15,992 bases of DNA from Treponema sp. (lineage in GTDB: Bacteria; Spirochaetota; Spirochaetia; Treponematales; Breznakiellaceae): NCBI GenBank assembly GCA_009785045.1, contig WQXC01000025.1:1-15992 (forward strand), written 5' to 3'. The notes below the pieces were generated by a model. That model did not search any database, was not told the DNA's origin, and worked only from the letters and a program-made list of their open reading frames with translations. Every line of letters begins with the position of its first letter. Position 1 is the stretch's first letter. Positions 1 through 6,307 of the stretch are shown piece after piece. The position numbers and the translations under genes are program-made.

Positions 1-51
1 CCAGCTCCGGCAGCCCCAGCTGCGGCAACCCCGGCTACAACAGGGTATTAA
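1..51 (+). CDS. C-terminal tail of an Ala/Pro-rich protein (partial)
   Basis: Frame 1 is open from the window edge to a TAA at 49-51 and reads PAPAAPAAATPATTGY. Low-complexity Ala/Pro/Thr tails are common at the ends of secreted or linker-bearing proteins, but the body of the gene lies outside the window, so no function can be given. A short open stretch of this kind could also be chance. The matching strand of the next gene and the lack of a start codon favour a real gene end. Confidence 0.45.
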   Translation, partial: PAPAAPAAATPATTGY

Positions 52-72
52 CCGTTTATCAATTTCTTTCCA

Positions 73-101
73 TTGCAATCTAACTCTTGGCATGTTACAC
101 T
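73..101 (+). promoter_or_regulatory. Candidate sigma-70 promoter for the beta-helix lipoprotein
   Basis: TTGCAA (73-78) and TACACT (96-101) are separated by 17 bp, and a TG one base upstream of the -10 gives an extended -10. The start would lie about 30 nt before the gene's GGAG ribosome binding site. Assigned by eye only. Confidence 0.35.
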
Positions 102-140
102 ATCACTTGTTAATGCAATTTCGCCAAATAGGAGCCAAAA

Positions 141-2930
141 ATGAAAAACAACATACAAAATAATAGAATTGGGGCAACAAATAGCAGCATAGTAATATGT
201 TGTTTCCTGTTAATAACTCTCTATTTTACCGCCTGCGATCTTTTTAACCCAACTGACCCTGATATGCTTGCCAAAATTGATGCCGAAATTGCCTGGGCAA
301 ATGCAGCACGGTTAAACATTACAGTAGCGTATCCCCAGTTCTGGGGCACAAGCCTTCAACGCGGCACTGGCAGAGCCGGTGACACCCGCGTGGGATATGA
401 GTTTGATATTGATTTTACTCCATCACCAGATTATTCATTTTTAAATTGGCTCGCCTACGATACTAAAAAATTAAACGCAGCTTTTCCAAACTGGATAAAT
501 AATGCCAATGTCATTACAGAAGATAAAATAAATGAAATATTTAAATTAAATGCTTTGCATTCTTTGCCTGTTCTGGAAGGAATAGAATTGCCGCAGTTTG
601 ATCTTGGCGGCGGCACAGGCAGAGTAAAAGTAACAAATGACAGTGTTTTAGATATAACGTTAATTCCTGTTTCCAGAGAACAGCCTCGTATTATACGATC
701 TACACCGGATAATAATACAGGAAATTATAAAAACAATGGAAAAATTGAAATTGTTTTTGCTTCTTCAATAAGAGGAGATAGAGTAATATTTGGAAACAAT
801 AATATTATGATATTTTCACAGGAATATGATTCTGAAACAAATACTTACGGTCCGCAAATATCTATGCCTTTTACTGGAGTAGGTGCGTATTATTCCTCGC
901 CAACTTATAATGATAATCTCAAAACTATAACTATAAACTCAAGAAATGGAGGACCAAAATTAAACTCATTAATAACATTATATCTTGGTGATAGAATAAC
1001 AAATACTAATGGAAGACCACTTAAGCCGGTCGAAATAAAATGGAAAGCTAACGAAGAAACTCTTCAGGTTATCAATCCTTATGCTTATTATGTCGAAAAC
1101 GAAGATAAGATAGTAGTAGAATGGGATACTGAAGGATCGGTTTTTCAAACGGTAGTAAGCTGGATGATTGATGATGTAATGGCTGATCCTATTATTCTTC
1201 CAAATAGTGATATTAGGAAATACGAAATTACAGGCATACCGAAACTTGTCTACAATGATCCTGACAGCCTTATAAGGTACGATATAATGATTTCACTTAT
1301 CAATGCAGCAGGAAGTGTAAGTGATATGAGTAACGATTTACTAATGATTATAAACTCAGCAGGTTCTGAATCCAGCGGAGGAGCGGAATACACTCTTGTC
1401 TACAATGTTGATGATCTAAGAAATGCACGTTTAAATGAAAAAATTTTGCTTATGAAGGATTTAGAAAATGTTACAAACTGGACACCTTTAGGGCGAAATT
1501 CTCCTTTTACAGGTATATTTTATGGTTTTGGACATACAATAACAGTAAATAGTTTTGCATCAGGGCTTGGGAATAATGCATCTTATGGTATTTTTTGGCA
1601 TATAAATAACGCAAAATTTTTTAATCTTGAATTAAATTATCCTAATAGTAATATTGTCCAGCTTGCGGATGTAAATCATACAGTTAACGCAGGCGGACTT
1701 GCAGGAATTATGAACGGAACAAATATTATAGAAGATTGCAATATAGAAAATGGTTTTTGGATAAGAGCATTTCAACCAACAAATGAATATATGTCTGTTT
1801 TATGGACTGATAATGGACAGCGGCACGGATGGGGAGCTTCTATTCAATTAGATAATACTCAATTAGATAATACTAATATTAATAAAACATATTCTTTTAA
1901 GACTCAGTATGCTTTCTGGGTTCATGATTTTGGAAATGATGGCCCAGGAACACTTAGGGATGCTTTTGCACTTGCTTCTACTGGAGCAACAATTATTTTA
2001 GACGGGGTTACAGCTGGAAGCACCACTATTGATCTTGTAATCCCATTAGAATTACCCCTCAATAGAACTTTTATTGTAGAAGGAAACGGGGTTATTATAC
2101 AACCTGTAGCTGGGTGGACATCAAATGCAACAAGCCAACTGTTACGTGTTAATAATGAAACAAATTTAACTATCAATCGTGTCCATTTCAGAAACGGAAG
2201 ATCGACAAACAGCGGTTCGGCTATACGAAACCATGGAACTTTAACTTTGAATTCTTGTATATTCTCCGGTAATGAAACTAATGGTGAGAATACGGACGGT
2301 ACTCATGGCGGCGCAATTCGTAATGAGAATTACGCGGCATTGACTGTAATAGGATGTACTTTTTATAATAATAAGGTTATACAAACTGGGAGCGGGGATC
2401 CTGCTCGAGGTGCGGCAATTTATAATACCGGTAGAAGTTTGACTATCACAGGAAATATTTTTTATGGTAATAATTCCTATAGTAATGATAGTCACATTAT
2501 ATATGGTAATACAAACTTAATTTCAGGAGGTCATAATATTGTCGATCGCGCGCTTGGTACGGGTCGATATGAAGCGGGTTTTAATGTTCCTGATTCTTCA
2601 GATGCTACTACAGCAGATTGGGGTTTAACAGGTGGGCACGGTAGTGGCTTAAGTTGGGGTTCTACTGGAAATGTTGTTGAGCCAAGTGAAGCTACTGGTA
2701 ATGGTAATGATAGATTTGTCTTTGGACCAAATCCGTTCACAAATACTGATACTAGCGGCAATGACGCCTTTAGACCGCGCGGTAACACGCTGCAAACGCA
2801 TATTCCGGCAAGCTGGGCAAGTACAAATAACATGCCAGCAACAGATTTTTACGGTAATCCAAGAAGGCATACATTTAGCGGAACTGATGCAAATAGAGCC
2901 GGCGCGCCCGGCGCCGTTGAAAGACCGTAA
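141..2930 (+). CDS. Large beta-helix surface lipoprotein with choice-of-anchor-Q-like tail
   Basis: 929 residues. An N-terminal hydrophobic segment ends in a relaxed lipobox FTAC with Cys32, so the product is probably lipid-anchored outside the inner membrane. Residues about 180-300 (starting PRIIRSTPDNNTG) resemble a bacterial SbsA-type Ig-like domain, and about 310-405 look fibronectin-III-like. From about 415, WTPLGRNSPFTGIFYGFGHTI matches the W-P-G-F-G-F-G-G-H-T-I pattern of GLUG-type repeats (positions 1480-1550). Residues about 595-800 contain a GPGTLRDAF signature and Asn/Gly/Thr-rich turns typical of a right-handed parallel beta-helix. The C-terminus has FYGNPR followed by PGAVERP, like choice-of-anchor-Q tails. 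The start is supported by GGAG at 131-134, six bases before ATG. A role in surface adhesion or polysaccharide contact is typical of such proteins, but no catalytic residues can be assigned. A related C-terminal fragment lies at 3661-3726. Confidence 0.85.
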   Translation: MKNNIQNNRIGATNSSIVICCFLLITLYFTACDLFNPTDPDMLAKIDAEIAWANAARLNITVAYPQFWGTSLQRGTGRAGDTRVGYEFDIDFTPSPDYSFLNWLAYDTKKLNAAFPNWINNANVITEDKINEIFKLNALHSLPVLEGIELPQFDLGGGTGRVKVTNDSVLDITLIPVSREQPRIIRSTPDNNTGNYKNNGKIEIVFASSIRGDRVIFGNNNIMIFSQEYDSETNTYGPQISMPFTGVGAYYSSPTYNDNLKTITINSRNGGPKLNSLITLYLGDRITNTNGRPLKPVEIKWKANEETLQVINPYAYYVENEDKIVVEWDTEGSVFQTVVSWMIDDVMADPIILPNSDIRKYEITGIPKLVYNDPDSLIRYDIMISLINAAGSVSDMSNDLLMIINSAGSESSGGAEYTLVYNVDDLRNARLNEKILLMKDLENVTNWTPLGRNSPFTGIFYGFGHTITVNSFASGLGNNASYGIFWHINNAKFFNLELNYPNSNIVQLADVNHTVNAGGLAGIMNGTNIIEDCNIENGFWIRAFQPTNEYMSVLWTDNGQRHGWGASIQLDNTQLDNTNINKTYSFKTQYAFWVHDFGNDGPGTLRDAFALASTGATIILDGVTAGSTTIDLVIPLELPLNRTFIVEGNGVIIQPVAGWTSNATSQLLRVNNETNLTINRVHFRNGRSTNSGSAIRNHGTLTLNSCIFSGNETNGENTDGTHGGAIRNENYAALTVIGCTFYNNKVIQTGSGDPARGAAIYNTGRSLTITGNIFYGNNSYSNDSHIIYGNTNLISGGHNIVDRALGTGRYEAGFNVPDSSDATTADWGLTGGHGSGLSWGSTGNVVEPSEATGNGNDRFVFGPNPFTNTDTSGNDAFRPRGNTLQTHIPASWASTNNMPATDFYGNPRRHTFSGTDANRAGAPGAVERP
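1845..1874 (+). repeat. Perfect 15-bp tandem duplication inside the beta-helix gene
   Basis: Two identical, adjacent in-frame copies of 15 bp (1845-1859 and 1860-1874) encode QLDNT twice, in a loop-rich stretch just before the GPGTLRDAF beta-helix segment. It is likely a recent slippage event that leaves the frame intact. Confidence 0.9.
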
Positions 2931-2946
2931 CAGGGGGAGGAATTTG

Positions 2947-3016
2947 TCCGCGGATTTACACGGATTAAATGAAGAATTCTAAAAAAATTTCCGCGATAAT
3001 CTGCGAAATCCGCGGA
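2947..3016. repeat. Intergenic inverted repeat built on TCCGCGGA
   Basis: TCCGCGGATTT at 2947-2957 is exactly mirrored by AAATCCGCGGA at 3006-3016, with 48 bp between. Related shorter pieces lie between and around them (CACGGATT at 2959-2966, TTCCGCG at 2989-2995). The element follows directly after the beta-helix gene stop. It may be a mobile intergenic repeat or a long-armed hairpin acting as an mRNA end; there is no U-run to make it an intrinsic terminator. The stretch 3017-3104 after it contains no gene I can support. Confidence 0.6.
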
Positions 3017-3104
3017 TGATGTCTTTTCGTTGTAGTTTTTCTACAGTCTCCCAAGGCACAAAGAACACGGAGAGGATCTAAGGAGAAGCAGTAGCTAATT
3101 TTAC

Positions 3105-3297
3105 TTACTCAACAGCCAATGCTATACGCAAAGCAGAATTTACTTCTTTCATTACCTTTAGAGTAAACAGGCGCACAAATAACAGTGGAAAAGTTGTAGT
3201 CAATCAAGGGCTGTCTGGAAACAACCAAGAAAACACGATGGCTTTTTGGATCATTCGCCGTTCCTTTATAAACCCGGAAAAGTTCGCCGCGCCTCAC
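3105..3297 (-). pseudogene. MazF/PemK-type toxin, internally deleted and frameshifted
   Basis: The GTG start (3295-3297) overlaps the antitoxin stop in a GTGA junction, the usual translational coupling in mazEF-type pairs. Residues 1-48 (MRRGELFRVY, then HRVFLVVSRQ, then VICAPVYSKGN) match the N-terminal half of MazF/PemK ribonucleases. The frame then ends at a TGA (3109-3111) after only 62 codons, against about 105-115 for the family. In another frame, 3108-3152 reads MKEVNSALRIALAVE and ends at TAA 3105-3107, which closely resembles a MazF C-terminal helix. The natural reading is that about 40 central residues were deleted with a frame change, leaving both ends. The deleted region normally completes the fold and the RNA-binding face, so the toxin should be inactive. 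Confidence 0.75.
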
Positions 3298-3541
3298 TTG
3301 TCATTATCTCCCCAAATATCTGCTTGGTATTCGAGCACGTCCATAGCTTCTTTATTGAGCCATTCGGAGTTTTTTTTTAACCACTCTTTTTCTTCTTCAG
3401 GTGTCATCTTATTGTTTGCCTTTTCTTTTACAAAAGGGATAATCTTGTACTCCAGATTTGCTCTGCCCGTGGCGTTTCACGGGGTACTTCGAGTGTAACT
3501 CGGCGGTCAGCCGGAATCTCTACAGTTTGCGTAATTGTCAT
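3294..3541 (-). pseudogene. MazE-type antitoxin with a single-base frameshift
   Basis: ATG at 3539-3541 begins MTITQTVEIPADRRVTLEVP, an AbrB/MazE-like strand pattern. This frame stops at 3428-3430 after 37 codons. From about 3466 a second frame reads GRANLEYKIIPFVKEKA, continues through an acidic helical stretch (about NKMTPEEEKEW), and ends IWGDNDK at TGA 3294-3296, four bases into the toxin gene. Restoring one base near 3469/3470 joins the two as EVPRETPTGRANLEY and gives an 82-residue protein, with total length 249 nt, exactly 83 codons. The lesion therefore looks like a one-base deletion. A sequencing error is possible, but the partner toxin is independently broken. Confidence 0.75.
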
Positions 3542-3547
3542 GTATTA

Positions 3548-3576
3548 AAGATATCACAATAAGGAGAGAATTTCAA
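3548..3576 (-). promoter_or_regulatory. Candidate promoter of the broken toxin-antitoxin pair
   Basis: On the minus strand TTGAAA (3576-3571) and TATCTT (3553-3548) are 17 bp apart. Six bases then precede the antitoxin ATG, so transcription would begin at or next to the start codon. No Shine-Dalgarno is seen, which fits a leaderless transcript. Confidence 0.45.
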
Positions 3577-3612
3577 TAGATAAATGACTTTATCCGCTTA
3601 TCAGCACAAGCA

Positions 3613-3647
3613 CCTCCCCACGTGTTGAACGCAGGGAGGGGGTTTTT
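3613..3647 (+). terminator. Weak terminator-like hairpin with T5
   Basis: CCTCCC (3613-3618) can pair with GGGAGG (3634-3639) across a 15-base loop, followed by GGG and five T (3643-3647). No plus-strand gene ends just upstream, so its role is unclear. It may be left over from the decayed gene whose tail lies at 3661-3726. Confidence 0.25.
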
Positions 3648-3660
3648 GATGCTTTCCTAC

Positions 3661-3726
3661 GGTCGTCTTGTCTACGGTAATGTACGAACATGGCCAGGTC
3701 CTCCTGGCGCGGTTGAAAGACCGTAG
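3661..3726 (+). pseudogene. Orphan C-terminal fragment of a second choice-of-anchor-Q beta-helix protein
   Basis: The frame ending at TAG 3724-3726 reads GRLVYGNVRTW and then PGPPGAVERP. This parallels the last residues of the 929-residue lipoprotein (FYGNPR ... APGAVERP, then stop). At nucleotide level 3703-3725 matches 2907-2929 at 21 of 23 positions, and TACGGTAAT is shared further upstream (3673-3681 and 2850-2858). No start codon, signal peptide or beta-helix body is recognisable before it, so it is a remnant rather than a gene. The Abi gene's stop codon lies 5 bp beyond it on the other strand. Confidence 0.7.
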
Positions 3727-3730
3727 AGGG

Positions 3731-4630
3731 TTAACTCCAGAACGGCTCGTTTTTCCAGTCTACGGGGAAGCCCATTGCGGTTACATCAATATTTGGATAT
3801 TTCGCCAGAAGATCTTTAAGTTTATTACGAAATGTATTGTTAGGTGTAATAATATCTAAAAAATATGCAATTACAGCCAAGACAACATATATTTTATCAT
3901 TTGAAAGATTGGATGAAATCAACCATGTGCGATCTGTAACCTTTGGTAGTTTAATTGGAATACGTAAGCTTTTATTCCATAAACGTGCATGATGAGCGCA
4001 AATATTTCGAATATAAATAAGTGTATGAAGCCAGTTTGCCATAATCGGTTCTTTAACGCCAAAATATTTTGCAATAGCTTTGCGAGATGCGGAGCGTTTT
4101 GTAATATGATATAAAATTGAAAGTTGTCCCATTGATAAAACTTCTAAAACTATCCAAATAGGAGGATAGGGATCACTGTAAGTATCAAAAAAATGTTTTA
4201 TAAAAACATCTGAAGAACGTTTTACATAAGATGATACATTATTAAGAAAATCTTTGTGTTCTGACTCAAGCGAAAAATTATTTATATCGGTGTACCAGAA
4301 GGGATTTTTTGAGTTAACAGAAAAATTATTCGTAATCTGGGCACGGATGGCAATTTCTATCTTTTCGATAGTTGAAAATATCAATACACGCAATTCTCTG
4401 TCAAAAAGATAAAGATTAATTATGTCATCAAAACAGGAATTAGGTTTATATTGATGTTGCTTTTTATCCGCTAGAAAAGGGTACATATATCCGCTTAAAT
4501 GGTAATAGCTAATGTTCTGCAAATATCGAGTTGCTCTTTCTTCATCGGAGATATGCAATCCGCGCGACTTGAGAAGTTCAATATGTTCCTGAACCGACAA
4601 TGGCGGTTTTAAATATAGTTTTTTATTCAT
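3731..4630 (-). CDS. Abi_2 family (AbiD/AbiF-type) abortive-infection protein
   Basis: 299 residues, the usual size for this family. The N-terminus has the typical layout: LKPPLSVQEHIELLKSRG, then ISYYHLSGYMYPF (about 40-52), then LYLFDRELRVLI followed by an IEKIEIAIRAQI helix. Residues 208-214 read RNICAHH, an R-x4-H motif of the HEPN type found in RNA-cutting toxins, followed by ARLWNK. The C-terminus MGFPVDWKNEPFW is also characteristic. Known members give phage resistance by abortive infection; RNA cleavage as the mechanism here is inference from the HEPN-like motif. The gene appears intact. There is no good ribosome binding site: the ATG follows a U-run by three bases, behind a structured leader with its own promoter. 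It sits in a decayed accessory island beside a dead toxin-antitoxin pair. Confidence 0.88.
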   Translation of the reverse strand: MNKKLYLKPPLSVQEHIELLKSRGLHISDEERATRYLQNISYYHLSGYMYPFLADKKQHQYKPNSCFDDIINLYLFDRELRVLIFSTIEKIEIAIRAQITNNFSVNSKNPFWYTDINNFSLESEHKDFLNNVSSYVKRSSDVFIKHFFDTYSDPYPPIWIVLEVLSMGQLSILYHITKRSASRKAIAKYFGVKEPIMANWLHTLIYIRNICAHHARLWNKSLRIPIKLPKVTDRTWLISSNLSNDKIYVVLAVIAYFLDIITPNNTFRNKLKDLLAKYPNIDVTAMGFPVDWKNEPFWS

Positions 4631-4633
4631 AAC

Positions 4634-4693
4634 AAAAAAAGACCCACCAAGTGTGCATATCGGGAAACCCGATAGAGGCCCGGCAGGCTTATT
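4634..4693 (-). ncRNA. Candidate abiF-type structured RNA with terminator, upstream of the Abi gene
   Basis: Read on the minus strand from about 4693, this roughly 60-nt transcript has an inner hairpin with arms TATCGGG and CCCGATA around a 3-base loop (4674-4658). An outer stem pairs AAGCCTGCC (4690-4682) with GGTGGG-U-CUU (4648 to about 4639) by nine pairs, two G-U, with one bulged U. A run of seven U (4640-4634) follows, of which the last five would be unpaired. That shape is an intrinsic terminator placed three bases before the toxin ATG. An abiF RNA motif upstream of Abi_2 genes has been described from comparative genomics; I could not test this sequence against that covariance model. 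It may serve as a type III-like RNA antitoxin, an attenuator, or both. The GGTGGG that could act as a weak ribosome site would be locked in the outer stem. Confidence 0.6.
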
Positions 4694-4699
4694 AACTAT

Positions 4700-4728
4700 A
4701 ATATAATAAATATTCAGTATTTAGTCAA
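4700..4728 (-). promoter_or_regulatory. Strong sigma-70 promoter for the RNA leader and Abi gene
   Basis: On the minus strand TTGACT (4728-4723) and TATATT (4705-4700) are separated by 17 bp, five of six consensus matches each. Start is expected at about 4693, immediately before the structured leader. It is one of the best-scoring promoters in the window, unexpectedly strong for a toxin unless transcription mostly ends in the leader. Confidence 0.7.
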
Positions 4729-4790
4729 GCAAAATAAATTAAAACTGGGATTTTTACATATTTACAAGGTAATAAGGGAAGAGAACACTA

Positions 4791-5342
4791 TCATGTGCCT
4801 TCTTTTAGAATATCAATTTTAATTCCGTCGCTGTAGTCCGGTTCGTCTTTGGGCGGAATGTTTACGCGCAATATTCCGTTTTTATAGACGGCTTTAACTT
4901 TGTCCTGGGCATATTTGTCCAGCGGTACGAAATATTTTTGCTTTTCTATATCTTTAAGTTTAAGGCGGCGTTTTAAATAGCGGTTATTTTCTTCCAGGGG
5001 TTGTTCGCCGGCTTCGCTTTCAATCTTTGCGGAGAAAACCATGTAATCACCCTGGAAAGAAAGGTTTATGTCTTTTTCATCAAAACCGGCGAGCGCAAAT
5101 TCAAAAACCAGAGATCTGTCTTCTGTCATAAAAACATTCATTGGCGGATACGAGTAGTTGGGATAAAAATCGGTGTTTTCATCAAAGAATTGTTTGCCAA
5201 AAGCAAAATGTCCGCCGGGGAAACCGCCGGAAGAATTACAATTGTTAAAATTTCTGTGGAATTCATTGTTAAATTCCTGGGCTGCTTCGAATATTTCATC
5301 AAAAATACTGCCCAGATCCATGTAGTTTCTTGTGCCTTTCAT
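4791..5342 (-). CDS. Small heat shock protein, Hsp20/alpha-crystallin family
   Basis: 183 residues. An N-terminal arm (1-65) rich in Phe, Asn and Gly is followed by an alpha-crystallin domain (about 66-165) with PPMNVFMTEDRSLVFEFALAGF, then FQGDYMVFSAK, and the signature A-x3-NGIL (Ala151, NGIL 155-158) before RVNIPPK. An I-x-I motif (IKI, 174-176) lies near the C-terminus and normally contacts the neighbouring dimer. Such proteins are cytosolic ATP-independent holdases that keep unfolding clients soluble. AAGGAG six bases before ATG fixes the start. It lies downstream of the YmdB-like gene on the same strand, but a gap of about 146 bp and promoter-like elements suggest its own transcript. 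No CIRCE operator is visible. Confidence 0.93.
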   Translation of the reverse strand: MKGTRNYMDLGSIFDEIFEAAQEFNNEFHRNFNNCNSSGGFPGGHFAFGKQFFDENTDFYPNYSYPPMNVFMTEDRSLVFEFALAGFDEKDINLSFQGDYMVFSAKIESEAGEQPLEENNRYLKRRLKLKDIEKQKYFVPLDKYAQDKVKAVYKNGILRVNIPPKDEPDYSDGIKIDILKEGT

Positions 5343-5428
5343 AACAGGCTCCTTGTGCCGCGCTTACGCCTTCGGCTTAAAATATTACAGAATCCCCAAA
5401 GGGCAATTCCGGGAACTTAACGATTCCT

Positions 5429-5464
5429 ATAATAAAATTTACATAAATAATACCCAAAAGTCAA
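5429..5464 (-). promoter_or_regulatory. Candidate promoter region for hsp20
   Basis: Two overlapping options on the minus strand, each with 17-bp spacing: TTGACT (5464-5459) with TAAATT (5441-5436), or TTGGGT (5457-5452) with TATTAT (5434-5429). Either gives a leader of roughly 80-90 nt containing a small GCC-GAA-GGC hairpin (around 5367-5375) and the AAGGAG site. Confidence 0.35.
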
Positions 5465-5472
5465 ATGAATAA

Positions 5473-5506
5473 TCCGCGGACAATTTTTCTATATTCCTTC
5501 CGCGGA
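5473..5506. repeat. Second pair of TCCGCGGA palindromes
   Basis: The palindrome TCCGCGGA occurs at 5473-5480 and 5499-5506, straddling the stop codon of the YmdB-like gene (5489-5491). The same octamer forms the inverted repeat at 2947-3016. The inner copy encodes the protein's last residues, so the element may have entered and replaced the original gene end. Confidence 0.5.
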
Positions 5507-6301
5507 CTCTAACTCCGATTCAATTTTTATCCGTACCCGTTCAATCGAAACAGCTTTTCCGTCTTTACCGATATCCAAGTAGACTCCCTGAAGCTGCGGG
5601 TCGTCCCATGCGTCTTTTGTCCAGTCCGGAATGCCTGTAAGGTATTCCTTAATCCGCGAGTTTGCATCACAGCCGCCGACAGACTGCTGGCTGCCTGTGC
5701 GTCCGGCATCGCTAATGCAGGCAGTTCCGCCGGGCATGATAGTTTCATCGGCAGTTTGTACTCTGATGTGCGAACCGATTACTGCTGAGCAAAGACCGTC
5801 GGCTGCGTAGAAGAAGGTTTTTTTTTCGGCGCTTGCCTGTGCATGAAAATCAATAATAATATAAGGAGTTTGCTTTTTAAGACGCTCAAGTACGCCGGGC
5901 AGAGCTGCAAAAGGGTTGTTTGCATGAATCCTTCCAAAACCATTTTGACCAAGTAAAACAGCAACAGCAATTTTTTCACCGGAAGGTGTATTGTAAACTT
6001 TTGAACCAATTCCCGGCGCTTGCGGATTAAGATTTTCCGGACGTAATACATACGGGCTTTTATCAAGATTTTCTGTTAAATCTTTTTTATAAAAGCAGCA
6101 TTCTCCAAGCGTAATTACATTTGCGCCAAGCTTATGAATATATGCTGCATGACTGCGGCCAAGACCGTTTCCGCCGGTAGCGCCATCGGCGCAGGTTATC
6201 ATAAAATCCCAGGGGTAGCGGGATTTTAGCTCGCTTAAAGCTTTTTTAAAAGTAAAAACACCTGCCTTACCTACCAGTTCGGCTATATAGAGGACTTTCA
6301 T
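5489..6301 (-). CDS. YmdB-like (TIGR00282) metallophosphoesterase homologue with degenerate active site
   Basis: 270 residues, collinear with the YmdB/DR1281 cyclic-nucleotide phosphodiesterase family. Landmarks are MKVLYIAELVGKAG, GANVITLGECC, VLRPENLNPQAPGIG, IIIDFHAQASAEKK, AVIGSHIRVQTAD and GGTACISDAGRTG. The family's metal ligands are mostly changed: Asp8 is Glu8, the Glu-Asn pair of NGEN is Asp39-Gly40, the Asn-His pair of GNH is Glu67-Cys68, and the second His of THTHV is Arg180. His153 and His178 remain. Since the Asn-His pair provides a ligand and the general acid, normal phosphodiesterase activity is unlikely; it may bind a nucleotide or act through protein contacts. The reading frame is full length, so it is under selection rather than a pseudogene. 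It starts 6 bp after the TPR gene stop, so the two form an operon. Ribosome site is weak (GGGA about 11 bases upstream). Confidence 0.82.
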   Translation of the reverse strand: MKVLYIAELVGKAGVFTFKKALSELKSRYPWDFMITCADGATGGNGLGRSHAAYIHKLGANVITLGECCFYKKDLTENLDKSPYVLRPENLNPQAPGIGSKVYNTPSGEKIAVAVLLGQNGFGRIHANNPFAALPGVLERLKKQTPYIIIDFHAQASAEKKTFFYAADGLCSAVIGSHIRVQTADETIMPGGTACISDAGRTGSQQSVGGCDANSRIKEYLTGIPDWTKDAWDDPQLQGVYLDIGKDGKAVSIERVRIKIESELESAEGI

Positions 6302-6307
6302 TTTTAA

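Noticed and set aside
2241..2870. Several minus-strand open frames of 73-100 codons inside the lipoprotein gene
   Set aside because: All are antisense to conserved beta-helix coding sequence and lack ribosome sites.
3238..3498. 86-codon plus-strand open frame
   Set aside because: It is antisense to the toxin and antitoxin remnants, whose minus-strand reading is supported by family motifs and the GTGA junction.
3693..3708. GCCAGG-TCCT-CCTGGC hairpin as terminator of the Abi gene
   Set aside because: The 6-bp stem is perfect but neither strand has a U-run after it, and it falls within the beta-helix tail remnant where Gly/Pro codons explain it.
3668..3859. 63-codon plus-strand open frame
   Set aside because: It runs over the Abi gene's 3' end in antisense and in a different frame from the beta-helix tail remnant; no ribosome site and no recognisable motif.
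5001..5420. 139-codon plus-strand open frame
   Set aside because: Shadow of hsp20 and its leader on the opposite strand; no start signals or domain.
5343..5470. CIRCE or other heat-shock operator upstream of hsp20
   Set aside because: No TTAGCACTC/GAGTGCTAA inverted repeat was found; only sigma-70-like elements and a 3-bp GAA hairpin.
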